A stretch of 58,568 bases of DNA from Clostridiales bacterium (GTDB taxonomy: Bacteria; Bacillota; Clostridia; Saccharofermentanales; Saccharofermentanaceae), in the NCBI GenBank assembly GCA_017509245.1, contig JAFWQC010000039.1, positions 1 through 58,568 on the forward strand, in the 5' to 3' direction. Under the pieces are notes generated by a model. It saw only the letters and a program-made list of their open reading frames with translations. It had not been told where the DNA came from and did not search any database. The position numbers and the translations under genes were made by a program. Each line of letters begins with the position of its first letter. Within the stretch, counting starts at the first letter, position 1. Positions 9,507-18,344 of the stretch are shown here, piece by piece.

Positions 9507-10615
9507 TAAAGGTATTGGTTGACGGACTCCCGAGGACTGTTGGCGGCATCGGAAGCCTGATAATGAACATAGTCGATAAGAGCAGGGAGATAGACGGCGG
9601 CTTCGAATTCGAGTTCCTCGTTCCTTCCGGTTCGAGATATTTTGAGATTCTCGAGAACCGTAAGGAGAAGTATTATGCTGTTCCGCCTGTCTCGAAAACT
9701 TCCGAATATAAGGAAGCGATAACGAAGATAGTAACTGACACACATTACGACTATCTCTGGTTCAATAACTCGAGCAAAGTTAATGTCTATCTGCCAAGGA
9801 TCGCCAAAAAGGCCGGAAATTGCAAGATCATTGCGCATATACACGGCATGAGCATTGAGACTTCAGGCAAGCGCAAGATAATCCTTACCGCGCTTGACAG
9901 ATTACATGGTCCTGCAATGTATAAGCTGATAGATATCCCACTTGCATGCTCTCATGCAGCGGCTGATCATTACTTTAAGAATAAAAAGCTTCTTGAACGG
10001 TCAACCGTTATCTTTAACGGCATTGAGACTGATAAGTTCGTTTTCTCGGAAGCTGACAGGAAAAAAGTCAGGGACGGGCTTGAGATAAGTGACGGCGAAG
10101 TCCTTTTAGGCGCTGTCGGAAGACTTACGGCCATCAAGAATTATCCTTTCATAATCAACATGATGAAGGACCTTCCTGATAACTATATACTCATCATCGC
10201 AGGAATCGGTGAGGACGATAAGGCGTTGCAGCAGATGATCGATGAGAACGGCTTAGGCGGCAAGTGCAGGCTTTTGGGCTTAAGGACGGATATTCCGCAG
10301 TTATTATCCGCAATGGATGTATTCCTTCTTCCGTCTTTCTCGGAAGGCATGCCTTTCTCGGTTATCGAAGCGCAGGCATCAGGTCTTCAGTGCATCATAA
10401 GTGATACTCTGAGCAGCGAACTTGATATCACGGGCCTTGTAACCAAAGCATCCATCAGCGGCGAGCCTTCCGTCTGGGCCCATAAGATATTGCAGCTGCC
10501 TATTGGAAAAAATAACAGATTGGAGTATTCTTCCAAAGTCAGGGAAGCGGGCTACGACATCGATGTCGCATGCAGGCAGTTTACTGAAATACTTAAGAAG
10601 AACATGGACAGATAA
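9503..10615 (+). CDS. Family 4 (GT-B) glycosyltransferase
   Basis: 370-residue GT-B enzyme. The N-terminal domain has a glycine-rich VGGIGSL acceptor loop. The C-terminal domain has LGAVGRLTAIKNYPF and the SFSEGMPFSVIEAQASGL motif, with the ExxxxxxxE-type glutamates of GT4. It begins with GTG in a GTGA overlap with the upstream stop, with AGGGG at 9490-9495 as the ribosome site. It is the third transferase of the first operon, suggesting a repeat unit of about four sugars including the initiating one. Confidence 0.88.
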   Translation: MIKVLVDGLPRTVGGIGSLIMNIVDKSREIDGGFEFEFLVPSGSRYFEILENRKEKYYAVPPVSKTSEYKEAITKIVTDTHYDYLWFNNSSKVNVYLPRIAKKAGNCKIIAHIHGMSIETSGKRKIILTALDRLHGPAMYKLIDIPLACSHAAADHYFKNKKLLERSTVIFNGIETDKFVFSEADRKKVRDGLEISDGEVLLGAVGRLTAIKNYPFIINMMKDLPDNYILIIAGIGEDDKALQQMIDENGLGGKCRLLGLRTDIPQLLSAMDVFLLPSFSEGMPFSVIEAQASGLQCIISDTLSSELDITGLVTKASISGEPSVWAHKILQLPIGKNNRLEYSSKVREAGYDIDVACRQFTEILKKNMDR

Positions 10616-10621
10616 TCCGGT

Positions 10622-12061
10622 ATGAGCAAGATAAAGACATTACTTAAGGATACAGCGGTCTTTGCCCTTGGAAGCATAGGGTCCAAGATCATCATGTTTT
10701 TCCTTGTACCTTTCTATTCGATCTACCTCACGACTGAGGAATGGGGCGTATCAGATCTTGTTTTCGCTGCTGCGCAGGTAGCAATACCGATCGTTTCTGT
10801 CGTTATCTTCGACTCTGTTATAAGATTCGGAATCTTCTATAAAGAGCGGCCGCAGGATGTTCTGCTTGTCGGTATCATCGTCTGGATGATCGGTTCTGCA
10901 GTAACGATACCTTTAAGCTTTTTCCTGGTCTTCTATAACACTTTAAGGCCGTGGATAATTTATTTTGACCTCTATGTCATTCTCAATATCCTCTTGAGCA
11001 TCCTGATGTGTTTTATCAAGGCGGTCGGTAAGAATATGGTTTTCGCGATCGTGTCGATAATACAGACACTGGTATATGCTCTTACAAATATCTTATATAT
11101 TGCCGTATTCAGGATAACTATCGAGGGTTATCTCCTGTCTAGCCTTATATCGCACACTGTTGCGGTCATCATAACGCTCTTTGCAGGAAAGATATTTGTT
11201 TACTTAAGACAGGCTAAGTTTGACAAGAAGATATGCAAGGAGATGATCAAGTATTCGACTCCTTTGATCGCAAATAACCTTTCGTGGTGGGCGATCCAGT
11301 CATCGGACAAATTCATGATCGAGCGCATGATCAACCAGTCAGACCTTGGCCTTTATAATGCGGCATCAAGGATCCCTTCGATCATCAGCGTATTCGTAAC
11401 CGTATTCCAGTCGGCGTTCGGAATCTCGTCGAGCAGGGAGATGGACACCACGAGGGATACTTCATACTTCAAGAAGATATTTGAAGTTTTTAGTGTAGCA
11501 GTTACTTTCGCATCGCTCGCATTATGTATCATCATCAAGCCTTTCATGGCAATATATGAACCGGGTGAAGGCTACGAGGATGCCTGGAAACTCGTTCCGC
11601 TCCTCCTGCTCTCTGCCGTATTCTCGGCTTATTCCGGATATTTCGGTGCGCTTTACGGCGCTATCAAGAAGAGCGTTAACAATATGCTCTCGACATTTGT
11701 CGCTGCGATCACGAATGTTGTTGCCAACTTCCTCTGCATTTATTATTTCGGAGTTGTCGGTGCGGTCATGGGTACCGCGATATCTTATATCGTGCTCGGA
11801 ATCTACAGAATGGTCGATGTTAACAGATACATGAAGATCGATTATAACATCCCGAAGATGGTCATCAACAGCACGGTATTTGCGCTTGCGACGATCGCTT
11901 CAACCATGAATTTCCACATTTATCTGATCCCTTCGGTCTGCATGGCTGTACTGATCATCTATAATTTCAAGGAACTTAAGGAAATTATCCAGACAGTATG
12001 GAATTTCCTCATGGGATTTTTGAAGAAGAATAAGAAGACGAAGGTGAACGGCGATGTTTGA
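10622..12061 (+). CDS. wzx: Wzx-type polysaccharide flippase (first copy)
   Basis: 479-residue polytopic protein with about 12-14 hydrophobic helices and the MATE/PST layout of repeat-unit flippases. It begins with KTLLKDTAVFALGSIGSKII, a typical N terminus for this family. It would move undecaprenyl-linked repeat units across the membrane. The ribosome site is weak (ccggt before 10622), so translation may be coupled to the upstream gene six bases away. Its last codons overlap the LicD gene start at 12054. A second flippase occurs at 29370. Confidence 0.9.
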   Translation: MSKIKTLLKDTAVFALGSIGSKIIMFFLVPFYSIYLTTEEWGVSDLVFAAAQVAIPIVSVVIFDSVIRFGIFYKERPQDVLLVGIIVWMIGSAVTIPLSFFLVFYNTLRPWIIYFDLYVILNILLSILMCFIKAVGKNMVFAIVSIIQTLVYALTNILYIAVFRITIEGYLLSSLISHTVAVIITLFAGKIFVYLRQAKFDKKICKEMIKYSTPLIANNLSWWAIQSSDKFMIERMINQSDLGLYNAASRIPSIISVFVTVFQSAFGISSSREMDTTRDTSYFKKIFEVFSVAVTFASLALCIIIKPFMAIYEPGEGYEDAWKLVPLLLLSAVFSAYSGYFGALYGAIKKSVNNMLSTFVAAITNVVANFLCIYYFGVVGAVMGTAISYIVLGIYRMVDVNRYMKIDYNIPKMVINSTVFALATIASTMNFHIYLIPSVCMAVLIIYNFKELKEIIQTVWNFLMGFLKKNKKTKVNGDV

Positions 12062-12908
12062 TCTCAGAGGCCTTCAGCTTAAGGAACTTGAGATAATGCA
12101 GGCAGTGCACGATGCCTGCGAGAAGCTCGGCATCGAGTATTATATCTGCTTTGGAACGCTTATCGGAGCAGTAAGACACAAGGGTTTTATACCGTGGGAC
12201 GATGACATCGACATCATGATGACATATGAGAATTTCGACAGGTTCATCAATGAGGCGCCGGCAGTGCTTCCGCCGAACCTTAAGATCCAGCACTGGAAAT
12301 ATGAGGACTGCCCGAACCTTATCCCCAAGGTAAGAGACGTCAATACGACATTCCTTCACGCCGAGCACGTCGGTCTTGATATCAACCAGGGCGTGTTCAT
12401 CGATATTTTCCCGCTCCTGATCGTAAAGGATATGAAGCATTTGAAGCGCGAACTTAAGAAAGAGGAGCTCTTCAGTGCCGTTAACAGATGCCTTGACCAG
12501 TCCTTCGTCGATACGGTAAAGCGTGCTTCAAGCATCAGGAAGGCCAAGCTCCTTCATGCTGTATTTACCAAAGGTCCCTTCAAGATCCGTGACAGGAGAA
12601 AGTTCATCGCCAGGGAGGAGAACAGAAGAAGGAAGCTCTCATCCAAGGGCTACGACTTTACATATATCGACGAATGCTGGGGACCTTTATCCATGTGGAA
12701 AGAGCGCGCCCTCTATGAATTCGAAGGCCATCAGTTCTGGGGTCCCAAGGATTACGATACGGTATTAAAGCTCCACTATGGTGATTACATGACTCTTCCG
12801 CCGCCGGAGAAGCAAAGGACCCATAAGCCATTATTCGTCGATCTCGAAAAGGGTTACTCCAAAGACGAGATCCTTGATATGGTTAAGAGCGGCAAGATAG
12901 AGTTATAA
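12054..12908 (+). CDS. LicD family phosphotransferase (tandem copy 1)
   Basis: 284-residue LicD-family protein. LicD enzymes transfer a phospho-substituent such as phosphocholine from a CDP-activated donor to glycans. Visible motifs are FGTLIGAVRHKGFIPWDDDIDI (residues about 38-60) with the acidic DDDID metal site, and a C-terminal YGDYMTLPPPEKQRTHKP segment. It overlaps the flippase end by eight bases and has AAGGTG upstream. No choline kinase or choline uptake gene lies nearby, so phosphocholine is not the obvious substrate. It is closely related to the next gene. Confidence 0.88.
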   Translation: MFDLRGLQLKELEIMQAVHDACEKLGIEYYICFGTLIGAVRHKGFIPWDDDIDIMMTYENFDRFINEAPAVLPPNLKIQHWKYEDCPNLIPKVRDVNTTFLHAEHVGLDINQGVFIDIFPLLIVKDMKHLKRELKKEELFSAVNRCLDQSFVDTVKRASSIRKAKLLHAVFTKGPFKIRDRRKFIAREENRRRKLSSKGYDFTYIDECWGPLSMWKERALYEFEGHQFWGPKDYDTVLKLHYGDYMTLPPPEKQRTHKPLFVDLEKGYSKDEILDMVKSGKIEL

Positions 12909-12920
12909 GGAACCGGGAAT

Positions 12921-13787
12921 ATGTACGAATTTAATTTGAGAGCATTACAGCTTAAAGAGATAGACATACTTCAGCAGGTCCACGACACCTGCGAGAAGCT
13001 CGGAATCGAGTATTTCATTTGCTTCGGAACCTTTATCGGCGCCGTAAGACATAAGGGCTTTATCCCGTGGGATGATGACATCGACATCGCTATGACATGG
13101 GAGAACTACGACAGGTTCATCAAGGAAGCGCCTGCCGTGCTGCCTGATAATCTTATGATCCAGCACTGGAGATATGAGGCCGACTGCCCGAATGTTTTCG
13201 CGAAAGTAAGAGACAAGACTACAACTTTCCTTCATCACGAGCACATAGATCTGGATATCTGCCAGGGCGTTTTTATCGATATCTTCCCGATCACGAGAGT
13301 TAAGGAAGGCATGAAGAATGTCATGCGTGAGAAGAAGAGGCGCTTCAGGTTCAACGTCATCAACGAGTGCCTTGACATTGCATATGTAAACCACATGAAC
13401 ACGCCTAAGAAGAGGTTCTTCGGCAAGATAATAAATGCTGTTTTCGCGCACGGACCATTCAAGATAAGGAACAGGGCTAAGTTCATCGCAAGAGAAGAGA
13501 ACCGCATGAGAAAGCTTGATGCCAAAGGTTATCCGTACACGTATTACGATAATTGCTGGGGTCCGTATTCCCATTATCTTGAGCGCGCTCTCTATGAATA
13601 TGAAGGTCACCTGTTCTGGGGCCCAAAGGATTATGACGGTGTATTGAGGCTCCACTATGGCGATTATATGAAGATACCGCCGCCGGAAAAGCAGAGAACA
13701 CATAAGCCTTTATATGTCGATCTTACCAGGTGTCTTACCAAGGAAGAGATACAGCAGATGATCAAGTCAGGTGAGATAGAGCTCTAA
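12921..13787 (+). CDS. LicD family phosphotransferase (tandem copy 2)
   Basis: 288-residue LicD-family protein that is strikingly similar to its upstream neighbour along its whole length. It carries the same RHKGFIPWDDDID metal motif, the FIDIFP segment, the FKIR(N/D)R...FIAREENR region and the C-terminal DYMKIPPPEKQRTHKPL segment. The pair clearly arose by tandem duplication. Both copies keep the acidic residues, so both are probably active, perhaps on different acceptor positions. It closes the first operon, 12 bp after the first copy. Confidence 0.88.
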   Translation: MYEFNLRALQLKEIDILQQVHDTCEKLGIEYFICFGTFIGAVRHKGFIPWDDDIDIAMTWENYDRFIKEAPAVLPDNLMIQHWRYEADCPNVFAKVRDKTTTFLHHEHIDLDICQGVFIDIFPITRVKEGMKNVMREKKRRFRFNVINECLDIAYVNHMNTPKKRFFGKIINAVFAHGPFKIRNRAKFIAREENRMRKLDAKGYPYTYYDNCWGPYSHYLERALYEYEGHLFWGPKDYDGVLRLHYGDYMKIPPPEKQRTHKPLYVDLTRCLTKEEIQQMIKSGEIEL

Positions 13788-13815
13788 AATTTCTATCCCG
13801 GTAACACGTATTTTC

Positions 13816-13843
13816 TTCAAAATTCTAAAAAATCCGTTACAAT
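13816..13843 (+). promoter_or_regulatory. Promoter giving a probable leaderless mRNA
   Basis: TTCAAA (13816-13821) and TACAAT (13838-13843) are 16 bp apart. With normal spacing, transcription would start at about 13850, exactly at the A of the second ATG of the cyclase gene. No Shine-Dalgarno sequence precedes either ATG (13844 or 13850). Confidence 0.6.
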
Positions 13844-13849
13844 ATGGAT

Positions 13850-15682
13850 ATGAAGATATGTGCATTTATCGGCGACATGTACAGGGATTATTCGTCATCC
13901 ATCATCCGGTATCTTGATACCTATGCCAGGGAAAAAGGGCATAGGGTGGATGTTTACGGCAATTGTTCGATACCGAGCGTAAACCCCATCCAGGTCATCG
14001 GATATAAGAGCATCCTTCATGTACCGAATTTTCACGATTACGACGGAATCATAATCTGCTACGATACGATCAACCATACCGGTATGGGAAACGAGCTGAT
14101 CGATGAACTTCTTGCCGACCCTGATTCTCCGCCTGTAGTCTGTGTAAGAGCCGAGATCAACGGTTTTTTCAATGTCGTTCCCGATAACAGGGCCATAATG
14201 AACGAGATATCCCGATACGTTATTTCCAAATGTAAGACCGGCAATATCGGTTTTGTCGCGGGAAGGGATGATCTCGTCGATTCTGCCGAGAGAAGAGCGG
14301 GATTTGAAGATGCAATGCGTGAAGCAGGTTTGGAAGTCAATGAGGACATGGTCTTCCATGGTAATTACTGGATCGATCAGGGTCCTGAAATGGCTGATTT
14401 CTTCCTGAAAGATGGCGGAAAGCTTCCTGAAGCCGTGGTCTGTTCCAATGACTACATGGCGATCGCTTTAATCGATGAACTCATTGCAAGAGGATATTCG
14501 GTACCGGAAGACGTTATGGTGAGCGGAGTAGATAACCTTACAGAAGCGTCTGACCACATACCTTCGATCACGACGATAGAGATCTCGGATCAGGCTCTCG
14601 CTTATTCTGCGATGGAGCTTCTTGAGAAGATCCATGACAAAGAGAGTCCCGACCTTTATGTGACAGTATCGGGCAATATAGTTGCAAGGGAAAGTACCGG
14701 CGACGTCGACGAGGGCCGCGATATATATAAGGCAATGCGTGATCTCAAGCTTACAAAGGCCAATACCATTGATGCGATGAGGGAGTTTACCGTCATAAGT
14801 GCTCTCTTCGACAGCGCGCTTACCGGAGAATCAGCAATACATGTAACTCTGGATAATCTGAGGGCGATGCATAGTGTCAAGTCCTGCTACCTCTGCAGAT
14901 ACAGGGAGAACGGCAGGGAACTTGTCGGATATTATAAGGATAAGGGAGACCTTTATATCGCCTCAGATGCATTCCCTAATGACAAGCTGCTTCCGGACGG
15001 ATTTATGGACGGCCACATCGGATCTTACATATTCCTTCCGCTCTCATATTCCAACGTGGCTTATGGTTATGCCGTGCTCGATGTCGATATGACAGAGAGG
15101 TTCTTCATCAACGAGAAGATCGAATTCATATTCCTTCAGGTCGGCCAGATAATCAACCGCCTTGAACTCTATCAGAAGCTCTTCGGCATCGCCGATATCA
15201 TGGATCTTTATACCAAGGATCCTCTTACGGGCATCCTTAACAGGAGAGGTTTTGAGACCAGGCTTACCGAACTCTTTGACAATAACGGCCACAAACTCCA
15301 CGATCTTGCGATCGCATCCATTGACATGGACGGCCTTAAGGAGATCAACGATACTTACGGCCATAACACCGGCGATGAGGCTATCAAGTCTCTTACAAGA
15401 TGCATCGATAACGCTTTGAAGTCCGGCGAGTTCGTTGCGAGGATGGGCGGCGATGAGTTCGCAGCTGTCCTGAATACTTCCGAAGTCGGACGCGTCGGCC
15501 AGTTCATAAGGGCTTTCAGGAACGGTATCCGTGAGTTTAATGAGAAGGGCAACAATCCTTATGAGCTCAGCGCCAGTATCGGCACCTGCGAGCTTACGCA
15601 GTGGAACGAGCTCATTGAATGCATGAATAAAGCTGATAAGGCTATGTATCTTGAGAAAAAGGCAAAAAAGAAGAACCGCTGA
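13850..15682 (+). CDS. Cytosolic LacI-type sensor fused to GAF-like region and GGDEF diguanylate cyclase
   Basis: 610-residue regulator. Residues about 1-270 resemble a type 1 periplasmic-binding/LacI ligand-binding domain (VVCSNDYMAIALIDELIARG and DVMVSGVDN segments). There is no DNA-binding helix-turn-helix and no signal peptide or membrane helix. A middle GAF-like region (about 300-440) and a helical linker follow. The C-terminal GGDEF domain (about 450-610) has DPLTGILNRRGF and an intact GGDEF signature near residue 533. The RxxD inhibitory site expected five residues upstream is absent. It should make cyclic di-GMP in response to a cytosolic ligand, probably a sugar. ATG 13850 is preferred because of the promoter position; ATG 13844 is in frame. 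Confidence 0.85.
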   Translation: MKICAFIGDMYRDYSSSIIRYLDTYAREKGHRVDVYGNCSIPSVNPIQVIGYKSILHVPNFHDYDGIIICYDTINHTGMGNELIDELLADPDSPPVVCVRAEINGFFNVVPDNRAIMNEISRYVISKCKTGNIGFVAGRDDLVDSAERRAGFEDAMREAGLEVNEDMVFHGNYWIDQGPEMADFFLKDGGKLPEAVVCSNDYMAIALIDELIARGYSVPEDVMVSGVDNLTEASDHIPSITTIEISDQALAYSAMELLEKIHDKESPDLYVTVSGNIVARESTGDVDEGRDIYKAMRDLKLTKANTIDAMREFTVISALFDSALTGESAIHVTLDNLRAMHSVKSCYLCRYRENGRELVGYYKDKGDLYIASDAFPNDKLLPDGFMDGHIGSYIFLPLSYSNVAYGYAVLDVDMTERFFINEKIEFIFLQVGQIINRLELYQKLFGIADIMDLYTKDPLTGILNRRGFETRLTELFDNNGHKLHDLAIASIDMDGLKEINDTYGHNTGDEAIKSLTRCIDNALKSGEFVARMGGDEFAAVLNTSEVGRVGQFIRAFRNGIREFNEKGNNPYELSASIGTCELTQWNELIECMNKADKAMYLEKKAKKKNR

Positions 15683-15860
15683 AGTATTTTTTCCAATGCT
15701 TTTGAGACTTCAGAACTGACATCTTCCGGCTATTTATTTACATGAAGCGATGTTTTTTTCGCGCTCGAAAATCAAAAGCCTTTAACAAATTAATACGCAC
15801 TTTTACCAAAAGCTACCGCAAGGTTGCCTTATTTATTATTTATTTATATATCGCGTTTAA

Positions 15861-15869
15861 TGATAAAAT
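15861..15869 (+). promoter_or_regulatory. Extended -10 promoter of the second polysaccharide operon
   Basis: TGA plus TAAAAT (15864-15869) fits an extended -10. The -35 region is AT-only and weak. It would start a leader of roughly 180 nt before the GTG at 16058. Confidence 0.55.
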
Positions 15870-15963
15870 ACCCAATGTGATATGTTGAATAACTCTGCAC
15901 GGGGTTAAGGCTCAATATTTATTATTTGTTGCCGATAGCCTGACTTAAGGCATAACAGTATAC

Positions 15964-15996
15964 TTGTACTCCGTGATATAGCATTCACGTGTACAA
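15964..15996 (+). promoter_or_regulatory. Leader RNA hairpin
   Basis: TTGTAC (15964-15969) pairs with GTACAA (15991-15996), and CGTGA (15972-15976) pairs with TCACG (15985-15989), leaving a small internal loop and an 8-nt apical loop. It is not followed by T residues, so it is not a terminator. It may be part of a riboswitch or an antitermination site. Confidence 0.5.
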
Positions 15997-16057
15997 AATA
16001 GGAATTTAAGTTAAGCAGCCGGTTGATAGGAGCCGGTATTATCTAGGGGGAAATAAA

Positions 16058-17500
16058 GTGTACAAGAGAAATGCTCAAGGATGGTCAAAGCACATTGACT
16101 TCATGGTGCTTGATATCGTTATCCTTCAGATTTCATTTATTCTTGCTTACTATCTTCGTGATTTTGCCTGGGTTTATTCCAGACACGCTTACAGGAATCT
16201 CGGCCTTGTTCTCGTTCTGGCCGATGTTCTTGTCATCATTATCAACAATTCGCTTCATGATGTAATCAAGCGTAATCACACCAAAGAGGCTTTTGAACAC
16301 GCAAAGCACAGTGTTCTTATTCTCGCAGTCGTTCTGGTATATGTGTTCTCGTCACAGTTGGGCGCCACATATTCAAGACTTGCCCTTGCTCATACGTTTA
16401 TCTTCTACTATCTGCTCGGTTACGGTGTCAGGACATTGTGGAAGATAATTCTCAAGAACACCAGCTTCAGGAGAACAAGGAGCAATATGCTCGTTGTCGT
16501 ATCAGAGGCAAATGCCGAGGAGCTCCTCTCCAAGCTCTTAAGTGACAGACAGGCAGGATATGAGATCGTAGGCGTAGTCCTTCTCGAGACGACTAACCTC
16601 AGGAGCGTTCACGGTGTTCCTGTCGTTTGCGAGATGAGACATGCCGCAAATTACATTGCAAAGGAATGGATCGATTCAGTCTATATCGATGCTCCTATCA
16701 ATGACAAAAAGGTCGTAAGACTTATGGATGCATGCGCTACGATGGCCGTGCCCACACATTATCATGTTCCTTATATGAGCCGTTCCGGAGTAAAGAGATT
16801 CTCCGAGAAGATCGGCGGAACTACCGTCCTTACGACAGCGATTAATTATGCAACACCCGTTCAGATCCTCATGAAGAGAGTCTTTGACATATTTGCGGGC
16901 CTTCTGGGCAGCTTTATTGCGCTCATCATCATGGCTGTCATCGGTCCCATCATTAAGATCCAGTCTCCCGGTCCGATCCTTTTCACGCAGGAGCGTATCG
17001 GTAAGAACGGCAAGCATATCAAGATCTATAAGATACGTTCCATGATGATGGACGCTGATGATCTCAAGAAGGATCTTATGGAGCAGAACCGCGTTAAGGA
17101 TGGCATGATGTTCAAGATGGATTTCGATCCGAGGATCATCGGCAACAAGATCCTTCCTGACGGCACAAGGAAGACCGGAATCGGCGAGTTCATCAGGAAG
17201 ACGAGCCTTGATGAATTTCCGCAGTTCTTTAATGTTCTGGGCGGTTCGATGTCAACTGTAGGCACAAGACCTCCCACGATCGATGAATATGAGAAATATC
17301 ACTTCCATCACAGGGCAAGACTTGCAGTAAAACCGGGTATCACCGGCATGTGGCAGGTAAGCGGAAGAAGTGAGATCACTGACTTCGAGGAAGTCGTAAG
17401 ACTGGATACGGAATACATTGCAAACTGGAGTCTGGGATTGGATCTCAAGATATTATTCAAGACCATAGCCGTTTTATTTTCCGGCAAGGGTGCAATGTAA
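16058..17500 (+). CDS. Undecaprenyl-phosphate sugar phosphotransferase, long WbaP/WcaJ type
   Basis: 480-residue initiating enzyme. Four to five N-terminal helices (about 15-130) precede a CoA-binding-like Rossmann region (about 145-250), another helix near 285-310, and the catalytic sugar transferase domain. The domain shows FTQERIGKNGKHIKIYKIRSM, SLDEFPQFFNVLGGSMS, GTRPP and KPGITGMWQVSGRSE motifs. It links a hexose-1-phosphate to the lipid carrier, opening the repeat unit of the second locus. The start is GTG with TAGGGGG seven bases upstream (16044-16050). It is the first gene after the structured leader. Confidence 0.93.
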   Translation: MYKRNAQGWSKHIDFMVLDIVILQISFILAYYLRDFAWVYSRHAYRNLGLVLVLADVLVIIINNSLHDVIKRNHTKEAFEHAKHSVLILAVVLVYVFSSQLGATYSRLALAHTFIFYYLLGYGVRTLWKIILKNTSFRRTRSNMLVVVSEANAEELLSKLLSDRQAGYEIVGVVLLETTNLRSVHGVPVVCEMRHAANYIAKEWIDSVYIDAPINDKKVVRLMDACATMAVPTHYHVPYMSRSGVKRFSEKIGGTTVLTTAINYATPVQILMKRVFDIFAGLLGSFIALIIMAVIGPIIKIQSPGPILFTQERIGKNGKHIKIYKIRSMMMDADDLKKDLMEQNRVKDGMMFKMDFDPRIIGNKILPDGTRKTGIGEFIRKTSLDEFPQFFNVLGGSMSTVGTRPPTIDEYEKYHFHHRARLAVKPGITGMWQVSGRSEITDFEEVVRLDTEYIANWSLGLDLKILFKTIAVLFSGKGAM

Positions 17501-17522
17501 GGACTTAAGAAGGGAAACTTTT

Positions 17523-18344
17523 ATGACAAGCGAAGAACTGTCAGTAAGAATCAGATTAAGAGCCTGGGAGATGGGCTATAAGGCAAAGGCGTCCCATATG
17601 GGCGGCAACTTCTCCATGGCTGACGCTATCTCTGTACTCTATACGGACATCTTAAATATCGATCCGAAGGATCCTGATAATGAGGGAAGAGACAGGGTGA
17701 TCCTTAGTAAGGGCCACTGCTGCGCTGTATTATATGCGCTTCTTGCCGAGAAGGGATTCTTCCCTGTTAAGGAATTGGATAACTTCGGCGTTGACGGCTC
17801 AATGCTCTCATGCCATGTATCCAAGAAGGTGCCGGGAGTCGAATTCTCATCCGGATCACTCGGACACGGCGCTGCAGTCGCGGCAGGCATGGCACTGAAC
17901 GCCAAGTTACAGAATAAGGATTATAAGGTCTATGCGATCTGTGGAGACGGCGAATGCAATGAGGGCTCCATATGGGAGATGGTCATGTTCGCAGGCCAGC
18001 ATAAGCTTGATAACTTCACGGTGATCATCGATGCCAACAAGATGCAGGCAATGGGTGATACCAAGGACATCATGAACCTTCAGCCTCTTGCTGATAAGTG
18101 GGCTTCATTCGGCTGGACAGCTCTTGATATCGACGGTCACGACCATGATGCGTTAAGAGCAGCATTTAATGCACCTTCTGACGGCAAGCCCAAGGTCATC
18201 GTATCCAATACCATAAAGGGCCACGGAGTTTCCTTCATGGAGAACGACCTCTGGTGGCACTATCAGATCCCGTTCGGCGATTACTATCAGAAGGCCATAG
18301 ACGAACTGAACGCAGAACTTGAGAGAGTTGCAGGTAACAGATAA
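17523..18344 (+). CDS. Transketolase-like enzyme, N-terminal (ThDP) subunit
   Basis: 273-residue N-terminal half of a split transketolase. It has the ThDP pyrophosphate/metal motif GDGECNEGSIWE, the early ILSKGHCCAVLYALLAE segment with the conserved His, and GSLGHG. The ATG at 17523 follows AAGAAGGGA; a GTG 33 bases upstream overlaps the preceding gene and is less likely. It pairs with the next gene, whose start overlaps its stop. Location between an initiating transferase and a sugar epimerase suggests two-carbon transfer to make a special sugar for the glycan rather than the pentose phosphate cycle. That role is inference. Confidence 0.9.
   Translation: MTSEELSVRIRLRAWEMGYKAKASHMGGNFSMADAISVLYTDILNIDPKDPDNEGRDRVILSKGHCCAVLYALLAEKGFFPVKELDNFGVDGSMLSCHVSKKVPGVEFSSGSLGHGAAVAAGMALNAKLQNKDYKVYAICGDGECNEGSIWEMVMFAGQHKLDNFTVIIDANKMQAMGDTKDIMNLQPLADKWASFGWTALDIDGHDHDALRAAFNAPSDGKPKVIVSNTIKGHGVSFMENDLWWHYQIPFGDYYQKAIDELNAELERVAGNR

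Larger units (their letters stand above)
15683..16057 (+). other. 375-bp intergenic region with promoter and long structured leader
   Basis: The first half is AT-rich with short T runs and no convincing terminator. An extended -10 lies at 15861-15869. The presumed leader (about 15876-16057) contains competing AGGCT/AGCCT/AGGC segments (15908-15912, 15937-15941, 15948-15951), a long hairpin (15964-15996) and two copies of AGCCGGT (16017 and 16031). No open reading frame of note is seen. Confidence 0.6.

Noticed and set aside
12945..13703. 252-residue minus-strand open frame opposite the second LicD gene
   Set aside because: The plus-strand frame is a clear LicD protein with full motifs; the antisense frame is a shadow.
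15876..16057. Known c-di-GMP riboswitch (GEMM-I or GEMM-II)
   Set aside because: The neighbouring cyclase made this tempting, but I could not find the conserved GEMM cores by eye. It is reported only as an unassigned structured leader.
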